From contig CAMDMO010000099.1 in assembly GCA_945902255.1 (NCBI GenBank), forward strand, positions 1 to 5,642: a DNA stretch of 5,642 nucleotides, read 5' to 3'. The DNA comes from Rickettsia typhi. GTDB lineage: Bacteria; Pseudomonadota; Alphaproteobacteria; Rickettsiales; UBA1997. This document shows, piece after piece, positions 1-5,642 of this stretch. The notes under the pieces were generated by a model, which ran no database searches, was not told the DNA's origin, and was given only the letters and a program-made list of their open reading frames with translations. Within the stretch, counting starts at the first letter, position 1; every line of letters begins with the position of its first letter. Position numbers and translations under genes: made by a program.

Positions 1-57
1 TTCTACAAGATTTTCTATAACCCTCATTCTTAAATCTAAACTGTAAGGTTTTGCCAT
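1..57 (-). CDS. IS630-family transposase, N-terminal fragment (cut by window edge)
   Basis: The minus strand reads from an ATG at 57 down to base 1 without a stop, giving 19 residues, MAKPYSLDLRMRVIENLVE. The MAKPYSxDLRxRVI pattern is the typical start of IS630/Tc1-mariner-type transposases, where it opens the N-terminal helix-turn-helix that binds the terminal repeats. The catalytic DDE domain would lie beyond the left edge, so whether the gene is intact cannot be judged. A weak purine-rich stretch (AAAGAA) lies a few bases before the ATG, and a promoter-like TTGACA/TATTAA pair lies upstream. The gene is divergent from the ankyrin-type gene, with only 62 bases between the two starts. The family call rests on a short motif remembered from homologs. 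Confidence 0.75.
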   Translation of the reverse strand, partial: MAKPYSLDLRMRVIENLVE

Positions 58-78
58 AAATTTCTTTAAAAAAACTTA

Positions 79-107
79 TTAATAGTTTTTTTATATTGTG
101 GTGTCAA
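79..107 (-). promoter_or_regulatory. Candidate sigma70 promoter of the transposase gene
   Basis: On the minus strand a perfect -35 hexamer TTGACA (107-102) is followed by exactly 17 bases and then TATTAA (84-79), which matches the -10 consensus at four of six positions. Transcription would start near base 72, leaving a leader of roughly 15 bases before the transposase ATG at 57. The sequence is AT-rich, so chance -10 boxes are common, but a perfect -35 at ideal spacing is less so. The terminal inverted repeat of the IS may overlap this region. Confidence 0.45.
92..97 (+). promoter_or_regulatory. Possible -10 box for the ankyrin-type gene
   Basis: TATATT matches the -10 consensus TATAAT at five of six positions and lies 22 bases before the TTG start at 120. 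No convincing -35 hexamer is seen 16-18 bases upstream, where the sequence is an A-run. It overlaps the spacer of the oppositely oriented transposase promoter, so if both are real the two would compete. AT-richness makes a chance match quite possible. Confidence 0.2.
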
Positions 108-119
108 TAGAATTTAGAT

Positions 120-2186
120 TTGGTATATACACTAGTTCAAAGATTAGTAGTGGAAAATAAAACAGCAGCTTTAAAAGGTATTTTATCCTGCATGAATGAA
201 GAAAAAAGGCAGGATTTGATTAGCCAAGTTAGCGGAAATTCGAAAAGCTTGATGGAATTGGCGATTGAGGTTAGGGATATTAATTATGGTATTGTAGCTT
301 ACTTAGCTTCCATTAATCCTGAATTATTAATTCTACCTTGCACTAGTGGCGCAATTCCAATTCTTTACTTAGCAAAAAAAGGAAATTTCACAACTTTAAA
401 AAGAATAATAGACGATCTTAATAAAATTAATACAAGTTTAGCCGCTGATATAATCAGTATTTCTCATAATGGCGCGACAATTCTAGATCATGCTCTTTCT
501 GCAAAAAAGATAGATTGCGATCTTGTAGATTATTTAATATCAATTAATCCTGAATTGGCAAGCAATCTATATGATACGCTGACTAAAGTAGGTTATGATG
601 GAGCTTCGAAGGTTGTTACTCTAACCAGAAATGGAGATCTAGATGCTTTAAAAAGACTACTGAATAAATTAGAACCAGAAGACAGGAAAAGTTTAATTAA
701 TACAGAGTTAAAAGATGGAAGAGGTAAAGTAAAAGTCATAGATATGGCTTACAGAACAAAGAATTACAAAATGATGAATTATTTAGCATCAATTGCACCT
801 CAAGATGTATTAAGAATGAAAGTGGTGGATGCTAGTGGGCCAAATATAACCATTAGCGTAGTCAAAGAATTATTGAATAAAGGAGATTTAGAAAATTTAA
901 AATTACTACTCGCAGAACCCCTTGCAGAAGAGCAAAAGAAAGTGATTTGCGAAGATTTATTTGAGTGGTGTGCAAATCCAACCTTCTTTCGACATGGCAT
1001 GTCTAAACCTATGCCACATTCAATAAATAAAGATATGGCTTACTATGTCATTAAATTTTTATCCAGTAGCGAATATTTTAACACTAGAAATATATTTAAT
1101 ATCTTATCGTCTGCTCACAAACATTCTCTTCATAATATTATTGAATCTTTTATATCTCTTATCAAGGAAGGCACTATATCACCAGAAGCTATTAATTTAA
1201 AAGAAATTCTGAACTATTGTGTCACTAAAAGAAAGTGGTCTTTAGTTAATAATCTTGGAGAAGTTTGTGATTTAGGAGAAGTTAGAGTAGATTTTGGTAC
1301 TACTGCTAAAAATTGGTCAATCTTGCACTGTCTTGCTAATAGTGATGAACTAGAATATTACGAAGAAGGGATGATACCTGCCTTTAATAGAGAGCCAGAA
1401 TATTATTGCGTTTCCAGAATAATTAAAAATTTAATCATTCATGGAGTTTGTCGCGATGTTGACTGCCCAAATTCAAAAGGGCTAACTCCTCTTAGAGTTG
1501 CAGGATATAATCGTAATAACATCACAGCTTTACTAGAAAGCGGCGCATATAAAGATATTGAATCAGCGCTACTAGCTTTATCTAGCAATAAACCTCTAGC
1601 AGCTAGAAATGAAGCTCTATGGGAAGAATCTATTCACCAATTAAATAATTTTAACGAATTTAAGCAAATTTCTAAGTTGGTAGTAGAGTCTATTTGCGAA
1701 AGATACTCGGATATTGAAATAGATCCAGATTCTCAGTTTAGAATAGGAAGATTAATTCACCGCAATTTAATCAAAATTTCTGAATTTAATATTGATAAAT
1801 TAAAAATAGATTTAGGAATCTTTGAAATATTGTTTGGCACAAATCCAGATGCCACCTTAAAAACCAATGCCAAAGAAGGGCCTTTGTTTAAAAGCTTAGT
1901 AGATATTATGGCAGAGAGCTTTTCAGAAACTTTTGAGTCTGCGCGCAAAGAAAGTGAAGGCACTGTAATTTCTATTGCTGAATATGAACTATTGGAAGCT
2001 AACGAAATAATTTACCACGCACTAAATTCTCGCCTTCAAGGAGATAGATCAAGATCTGATGCAGCAAAAGGAATGGGAGAAGAAGGAGTGGGAGTGGGAG
2101 TAGAAAAAGAAGGAGAAGGAGCGGGAAGCTCACTTTCTCCTAAACATTATGAATCTTTGAGTAAAACAATAATGACTAGAACATAA
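120..2186 (+). CDS. Ankyrin/solenoid-repeat protein of unknown specific function
   Basis: The 688-residue protein has no recognisable enzyme motif, signal peptide or membrane segment. The N-terminal half is built from about four degenerate modules of roughly 75-85 residues. Each has a helix of the form xGDLxxLKxLL (near residues 12, 87, 171, 254) followed by a second helix ending YLASINPEL or similar (near 61, 138, 221, 313). This resembles paired, diverged ankyrin repeats. Residues about 397-476 look more canonical: NWSILHCLA, then GLTPLRVAGYNRNNITALLESGA. Residues 480-640 are helical and unassigned; about 641-675 is a Gly/Glu-rich, probably disordered tail. Ankyrin proteins usually bind other proteins, and in intracellular bacteria many are secreted host-directed effectors; that role here is inference only. 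The start is unsure: TTG at 120 follows an in-frame stop at 108-110 and lacks a clear Shine-Dalgarno site. GTG 150 or ATG 192 are alternatives, but ATG 192 would cut into the first module. The gene converges on infB with 19 bases between stops. Confidence 0.8.
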   Translation: MVYTLVQRLVVENKTAALKGILSCMNEEKRQDLISQVSGNSKSLMELAIEVRDINYGIVAYLASINPELLILPCTSGAIPILYLAKKGNFTTLKRIIDDLNKINTSLAADIISISHNGATILDHALSAKKIDCDLVDYLISINPELASNLYDTLTKVGYDGASKVVTLTRNGDLDALKRLLNKLEPEDRKSLINTELKDGRGKVKVIDMAYRTKNYKMMNYLASIAPQDVLRMKVVDASGPNITISVVKELLNKGDLENLKLLLAEPLAEEQKKVICEDLFEWCANPTFFRHGMSKPMPHSINKDMAYYVIKFLSSSEYFNTRNIFNILSSAHKHSLHNIIESFISLIKEGTISPEAINLKEILNYCVTKRKWSLVNNLGEVCDLGEVRVDFGTTAKNWSILHCLANSDELEYYEEGMIPAFNREPEYYCVSRIIKNLIIHGVCRDVDCPNSKGLTPLRVAGYNRNNITALLESGAYKDIESALLALSSNKPLAARNEALWEESIHQLNNFNEFKQISKLVVESICERYSDIEIDPDSQFRIGRLIHRNLIKISEFNIDKLKIDLGIFEILFGTNPDATLKTNAKEGPLFKSLVDIMAESFSETFESARKESEGTVISIAEYELLEANEIIYHALNSRLQGDRSRSDAAKGMGEEGVGVGVEKEGEGAGSSLSPKHYESLSKTIMTRT
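2085..2102 (+). repeat. Hexanucleotide repeat GGAGTG x3 in the ankyrin gene tail
   Basis: Three tandem copies of a 6-base unit (GGAGTG, GGAGTG, GGAGTA) encode Val-Gly steps in the low-complexity C-terminal tail. They sit inside a wider purine-rich stretch from about 2066 to 2128. Because the unit is a multiple of three, copy-number change by slippage would lengthen or shorten the tail without breaking the frame. Three copies is short, so actual variability is unproven. Confidence 0.5.
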
Positions 2187-2205
2187 AAGTCTCAATGTAA
2201 TAAAA

Positions 2206-4812
2206 TTACAGCGACCTCTTATGTTCCACCACCTCATAACATTCAATAATATCTTTCTCTTTTATATCATCGTAATTTTCTAGTGATATACCGCATTCAA
2301 AGCCGCTTTTTACTTCTTTTACATCATCTTTAAAGCGTTTTAAAGTTCCTAAAATGCCATCATGAATTACAATATTATCACGAAGTAATCTGACTCTGGC
2401 GTTACGCTTAATCATGCCGCTAGTAACAAATGATCCACCAATTTTTCCTGATCCAGATACTTTGAAAACTTGTCTAATTTCAGCTTGACCAAGAAGCTCT
2501 TCGCTCATGGTTGGTTCAAGCATTCCAGATAGTAATAATTTCAAATCATCAACTAAATTATAAATGATTGAATAATAGCGAATATCAATATTTTTTTCAC
2601 GCGCCATTTCTTTAGCTGCTAGATTGGCTCTAACATTAAAACCAATTATTATAGCACCAGAAACTGCAGCCAAACTAATATCGCTCTCAATAATTCCACC
2701 TGTTGCCATATGAACAACTTTAATTGCAACTTCTTCATTATTTAACTTAGCAACACTGCCTTGAATTGCTTCGGCTGAACCGTGAACATCGGATTTAATA
2801 ATTATATTCAAATATTTTAATCCACCTTTACCAGATTCTTTAAAAATATCAGCCAAAGATTTTGCAGAATTTTTTAGAGATTTTTCTTCTTTTTCTTTTC
2901 TAGCACGATATGAAATAATCTCACGAGCTTGGCGCTCTTCTGTAACTTCAACAAACTTATCACCAGCATTTGGTGCATTATCTAAACCAAGCACTTCAAC
3001 AGCCATTGATGGTGTTGCACTTTTTATATTCTTACCCTTTTCATCAACTATTTTTCTAACCTTTCCGTAAGAAGTTCCAACAACTATTAGATCAGAAATA
3101 TTTAATGTACCACTTTGCACTAATAAAGTTGCAACCACGCCTCGAGCTTGATCAACTCTTGATTCAAGAACCACGCCATTAGCTTTTCCTTCGTAAGGCG
3201 CTCTTAAATCTAGCATTTCTGCTTGTAATAAAATTACTTCTTCAAGCTTATCTAAATTCATTTTTTGCTTGGCTGAAACCGGCACAAACATAACATCACC
3301 ACCTAAATCTTCGGCAATTATTTCATAAGATAAAAGTTCGTTTTTTACCCTTTGCGGATCAGCGCCAGGCTTATCAATTTTATTAACCGCAACAATAATT
3401 GGCACATTTGCAGCCTTGGCATGGCTAATTGCTTCAATTGTTTGAGCCTTAACACCATCATCTGCCGCAACAACTAACACAACAATATCGGTTATATTAG
3501 CACCACGAGAACGCATTTCTGTAAATGCTTCATGTCCAGGAGTGTCAAGGAAAGTAATATAGCGACCATCTTTAACCTGCACACGAGATGCGCCAATATG
3601 TTGAGTAATTCCACCATGCTCACCTGCAACAACACTGGTTTCACGCAAAGCGTCAAGCAAAGATGTTTTACCATGATCAACGTGACCCATGATTGTTACA
3701 ATTGGTGCGCGCGGCAATGATTCTGAAGCTAATTCACTACTTTCTAAAACATTTTCAACATCAGAGTGAGATACTCTTTTAACTGTATGTCCAAATTCAG
3801 TAATTATGATTTCTGCAGTATCAGCATCAATAACTTGATTACTAGTTGCAACCATTCCCATTGAGAAAAGTTTTTTAACCACATCGCCAGATTTTTCTGA
3901 CATACGATCTGCAAGCTCAGAAACTATAATTAAATCTGGTAATAAAACTTCACGAGCTACTTTTTTATATTCTTTAGAACCTTGTTGTTCTTGCTGTCTT
4001 AATTTAGCTTTTTTTCTTCTGCGCATTGCGCCTTCAGATTTATCAAAATCTTCATCAATAATGTAAGTTGTAAGCTTTCTAGTATTTACTCTTTCTTGTT
4101 TAAAAGCTGGCTTACCTTTTTTAAGCTCTTCTTCTTCAAATTTATTTACAGCTGGAGTAGAAAATTTCTTTAACTTCTTTTTTTCTTTTTCAATATTCTC
4201 TTTTTGAATTCTCTCTTGCTGCTCTTTTTGCCTTCTGTCATCAAGCAATTTTTCACGCTCTTCTTTTTGGCGATTAGTAATTGCAATACTGCTTTTAATT
4301 TTATTTCTAACATCAAAATTATCTAAACCAAATGACGATGTGACTACAGGCTTCACAACCTCAACCACCGGCTCAGATTTTTCTTCTTCTATTTTTACAA
4401 CAACTTCTTCAACGACTTCTTCTTGTTTTTCTTCTTTAACTTCAACTTGCTCTTTTTCTAATTTTTTAGAAGTTTTTTTAACCGCTTTTTCTTTATCTTT
4501 TTCTTTATCTTTTTGTTTTTCCTTATTAATTTTATCTAAAACATCGTGATTTTTATCTTCTTCCACAGATTTTTGACCAGAAATCGCTCTCATTCTGGCT
4601 TCAACTTCATTTTTATTAAGAACTGAGGAATCGTCATCTACCCTCGCCTCTTTTTTTCTGCCTTTAATCGTTACTTGAACAGAAGATCCGCCAACTTTTT
4701 TGCTATCCACAACAACAGCTTTAGGCGCAATATTATTTTGGCCAGCAACCGGCATTTTCAGCTTTAGCGTTAACTTTGAGCGAGTTGTATCTTGATTATC
4801 TTTATCAGTCAT
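2206..4812 (-). CDS. infB: Translation initiation factor IF2
   Basis: This GTPase delivers fMet-tRNA to the 30S subunit and promotes 50S joining. The 868 residues are a normal full length for bacterial IF2. Residues 1 to about 285 are a variable, charged, low-complexity region rich in Lys and Glu, probably coiled-coil or disordered. About 286-350 is the conserved IF2 N-domain (REVLLPDLI...GHTVKRV). The G domain shows all motifs: G1 GHVDHGKT (376-383), G2 GGITQHIGA (400-408), G3 DTPGH (423-427), G4 NKID (477-480) and G5 SAK (513-515). Domain II follows at about 545-630, domain 3 at about 660-760 (IIKSDVHGSAEAI...NVRA), and the C-terminal fMet-tRNA-binding domain at about 765-865 (EIRQVFKVSGSGKIGGSFV, LLRDN, LKRFKDDVKEV, GFECGI). 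ATG 4812 is chosen because the opening MTD...KLTLKLK fits alphaproteobacterial IF2; the Shine-Dalgarno site is poor (AAAACATA precedes the ATG). It lies downstream of nusA, as is usual, but after an unusually structured 273-base gap. No truncation or missing key residue is seen. Confidence 0.98.
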   Translation of the reverse strand: MTDKDNQDTTRSKLTLKLKMPVAGQNNIAPKAVVVDSKKVGGSSVQVTIKGRKKEARVDDDSSVLNKNEVEARMRAISGQKSVEEDKNHDVLDKINKEKQKDKEKDKEKAVKKTSKKLEKEQVEVKEEKQEEVVEEVVVKIEEEKSEPVVEVVKPVVTSSFGLDNFDVRNKIKSSIAITNRQKEEREKLLDDRRQKEQQERIQKENIEKEKKKLKKFSTPAVNKFEEEELKKGKPAFKQERVNTRKLTTYIIDEDFDKSEGAMRRRKKAKLRQQEQQGSKEYKKVAREVLLPDLIIVSELADRMSEKSGDVVKKLFSMGMVATSNQVIDADTAEIIITEFGHTVKRVSHSDVENVLESSELASESLPRAPIVTIMGHVDHGKTSLLDALRETSVVAGEHGGITQHIGASRVQVKDGRYITFLDTPGHEAFTEMRSRGANITDIVVLVVAADDGVKAQTIEAISHAKAANVPIIVAVNKIDKPGADPQRVKNELLSYEIIAEDLGGDVMFVPVSAKQKMNLDKLEEVILLQAEMLDLRAPYEGKANGVVLESRVDQARGVVATLLVQSGTLNISDLIVVGTSYGKVRKIVDEKGKNIKSATPSMAVEVLGLDNAPNAGDKFVEVTEERQAREIISYRARKEKEEKSLKNSAKSLADIFKESGKGGLKYLNIIIKSDVHGSAEAIQGSVAKLNNEEVAIKVVHMATGGIIESDISLAAVSGAIIIGFNVRANLAAKEMAREKNIDIRYYSIIYNLVDDLKLLLSGMLEPTMSEELLGQAEIRQVFKVSGSGKIGGSFVTSGMIKRNARVRLLRDNIVIHDGILGTLKRFKDDVKEVKSGFECGISLENYDDIKEKDIIECYEVVEHKRSL

Positions 4813-4854
4813 TATGTTTTAAATTTACTGTAATAAAAGTTGGGTTGTGTACTT

Positions 4855-4965
4855 AATTCTGTGTTCAAGAATCATCCTTCGACAAGCTCGGGATGACATT
4901 GAGAGACATAACAAGTCTAAATGTCATCCCGAGCTTGTCGAAGGATGATTCTTGAGCGCAGAATT
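4855..4965. repeat. Large palindromic repeat element between nusA and infB
   Basis: Arms 4855-4900 and 4920-4965 are reverse complements over 46 bases around a 19-base loop (4901-4919). The inner 36 bp (4865-4900 with 4920-4955) is perfect. The only two non-matching pairs, T4862/G4958 and T4864/G4956, would be G-U wobbles in a plus-strand RNA but A-C mismatches in the nusA-infB transcript. The core TCATCCCGAGCTTGTCGAAGGATGA is visibly more GC-rich than its surroundings. From memory, very similar palindromes are dispersed in many bacterial genomes, including intracellular ones, and the 111-base size resembles Rickettsia palindromic elements or MITEs. No target-site duplication is obvious at the edges, and there is only one copy in this window, so mobility is inferred. 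Confidence 0.9.
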
Positions 4966-4993
4966 TTATAAACACAATCAAAAATTGCTGAAA
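4965..4993 (-). promoter_or_regulatory. Weak candidate promoter for infB
   Basis: On the minus strand TATAAA (4970-4965) matches the -10 consensus at five of six positions. TTTCAG (4993-4988) lies 17 bases upstream but is a poor -35 match. A transcript from here would begin near 4958, inside the outer arm of the palindrome, so the infB leader would start with part of that hairpin. This could give infB expression independent of nusA, but the signal is not strong in such AT-rich DNA. Confidence 0.2.
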
Positions 4994-5019
4994 AAGTTAT
5001 TTTTATGCAAAATTAGATT

Positions 5020-5047
5020 TGTCGCAAAATATCAAAATTTTGCGACA
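5020..5047. other. 11-bp stem-loop just downstream of nusA, possible terminator or attenuator
   Basis: TGTCGCAAAAT (5020-5030) pairs perfectly with ATTTTGCGACA (5037-5047) around a 6-base loop. On the nusA strand it begins 38 bases after the nusA stop and is followed by AAATCTAATTTT, a poor U-tract. On the plus strand it is followed by TTTTCTCT, a better tail, although no plus-strand gene lies upstream. It could partially terminate or pause nusA read-through, or protect the 3' end of processed nusA mRNA. The stem is certain; the role is inferred. Confidence 0.5.
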
Positions 5048-5085
5048 TTTTCTCTAAGAACATGTCACAAGTCTTTTTAAACCAA

Positions 5086-5642
5086 CTACGCAGTTTTTTG
5101 CAAATATTCTTCTGCTCTGCGCTTAATTTCTCTTGCTACATCTTCATCAAATCCTTCAATTGATTGAATTTCAGAGATTTCAGATTCCGCAAGATCTTCG
5201 ATAGTCAAGAAACCTTCAGAAGCAAGAAGATTTGCAATCATATCTTCAACATCTAGCGCATCAACAAATAGTTTCGAGGCTTGATTGAATTCAGCAGTTC
5301 TTCTAACTGATTCTTGTTCATCAGTCATAATGTCAATTTTATAACCAACTAATTTAGAAGCTAATTTAACATTTTGTCCACCGCGTCCAATTGCAAGGCT
5401 GAGTTGATCTTCAGCAACCACAACTTCAATTAAACCATTTTCTTCATCAACCACTACTTTGCTTATTTTAGCTGGAGTTAATGCGTTGATTACAAGTTCA
5501 GCAATATTTGATGACCATTTTATGATATCAATTTTTTCACCACGAAGTTCAGAACTTACAGATTGCACTCTGCTTCCTCTAATACCAATGAAAGAACCAA
5601 TGATATCGATATCATCACGACGAGAATAGATTGCAATTTTAG
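5086..5642 (-). CDS. nusA: Transcription termination/antitermination factor NusA, C-terminal part (5' end beyond window)
   Basis: NusA binds RNA polymerase and nascent RNA, modulating pausing, termination and antitermination. The open frame continues upstream to the right edge without a stop; the GTG at 5568 is an internal Val codon, not a start. The 184 visible residues begin in the first KH domain: DIIGSFIGIRGSRVQ carries the GxxG loop (G-I-R-G, residues 19-22 of the fragment), followed by ELRGEKIDIIKWS. The second KH domain shows LAIGRGGQNVKLAS with GxxG at 85-88, then the acidic DIMTDEQ boundary. From about residue 125 to the TAG stop there is one helix-hairpin-helix/acidic-repeat-like unit (LLASEGFLTIEDLAE...IEGFDEDVAREIKRRA). 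The protein ends after this single unit, whereas E. coli NusA has two; ending after one is, from memory, ordinary outside gammaproteobacteria. The missing N-terminal polymerase-binding and S1 domains lie outside the window. Confidence 0.96.
   Translation of the reverse strand, partial: KIAIYSRRDDIDIIGSFIGIRGSRVQSVSSELRGEKIDIIKWSSNIAELVINALTPAKISKVVVDEENGLIEVVVAEDQLSLAIGRGGQNVKLASKLVGYKIDIMTDEQESVRRTAEFNQASKLFVDALDVEDMIANLLASEGFLTIEDLAESEISEIQSIEGFDEDVAREIKRRAEEYLQKTA

Noticed and set aside
800..1000. Minus-strand ORF inside the ankyrin-type gene
   Set aside because: It lies entirely within a much longer coding frame with clear repeat structure, and shows no recognisable domain or ribosome binding site.
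2196..2210. Perfect TGTAAT-AAA-ATTACA palindrome between the convergent stops
   Set aside because: The stem is 6 bp, nearly all A/T, and overlaps the infB stop codon; it is too weak to call a terminator and is likely by chance in AT-rich DNA.
3492..3720. Small ORFs on both strands over the infB G domain
   Set aside because: They overlap the invariant GTPase motifs of infB in other frames and are coding shadows.
4480..4520. Repeated CTTTTTCTTTAT-like units in infB as a DNA repeat element
   Set aside because: They encode the KDKEKDKEK stretch of the normally low-complexity IF2 N-terminal region; this is expected protein composition, not a mobile or regulatory repeat.
4340..4549. Ser/Thr/Phe-rich 69-codon ORF on the plus strand
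   Set aside because: It is the antisense shadow of the Lys/Glu-rich N-terminal region of infB, with composition dictated by the opposite strand.
5086..5568. A 160-residue ORF starting at 5568 as a complete small gene
   Set aside because: The start is an internal GTG (Val) and the same frame continues upstream with clear NusA KH-domain sequence to the window edge; it is part of nusA.

Overview
The window looks like chromosome from an AT-rich alphaproteobacterium, most likely a host-associated lineage such as Rickettsiales. The reasons are the strong A/T bias at synonymous positions, alphaproteobacterial IF2 and NusA sequences, an IF2 that starts MTD...KLTLKLK as in Rickettsia-like homologs, a large ankyrin-type protein, an insertion-sequence gene, and a long palindromic repeat between housekeeping genes. 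The family and taxon reading is from memory; no search was run.

Layout from left to right. Bases 1-57 (minus strand) hold the first 19 codons of an IS630-like transposase that runs off the left edge. It has a good sigma70-like promoter (TTGACA, 17 nt, TATTAA) in the 62-base gap that follows. Bases 120-2186 (plus) encode a 688-residue ankyrin/solenoid-type protein with an uncertain non-ATG start and a Gly/Glu-rich tail. Nineteen bases later, on the opposite strand, lies infB (4812-2206, minus), a full-length translation initiation factor IF2. Upstream of infB, 5642-5086 (minus) is the C-terminal part of nusA, cut by the right edge.

nusA and infB form the conserved translation/transcription-factor cluster: NusA acts on RNA polymerase pausing and antitermination, and IF2 loads initiator tRNA. 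Instead of being tightly packed, they are separated by 273 bases with no gene. This gap holds a 46-bp-arm inverted repeat (36 bp of it perfect), an independent 11-bp hairpin close to the nusA stop, and a weak candidate promoter for infB. No ylxR-like gene lies between nusA and infB, and no rbfA follows infB, where a convergent gene sits instead.

The most unusual items are the palindromic element inside the nusA-infB unit, the modular repeat architecture of the ankyrin-like protein, and the possibility that the neighbouring IS insertion reshaped the start of that gene. I saw no clear evidence of a wholly new system such as a defence island, CRISPR array or secondary-metabolite cluster.
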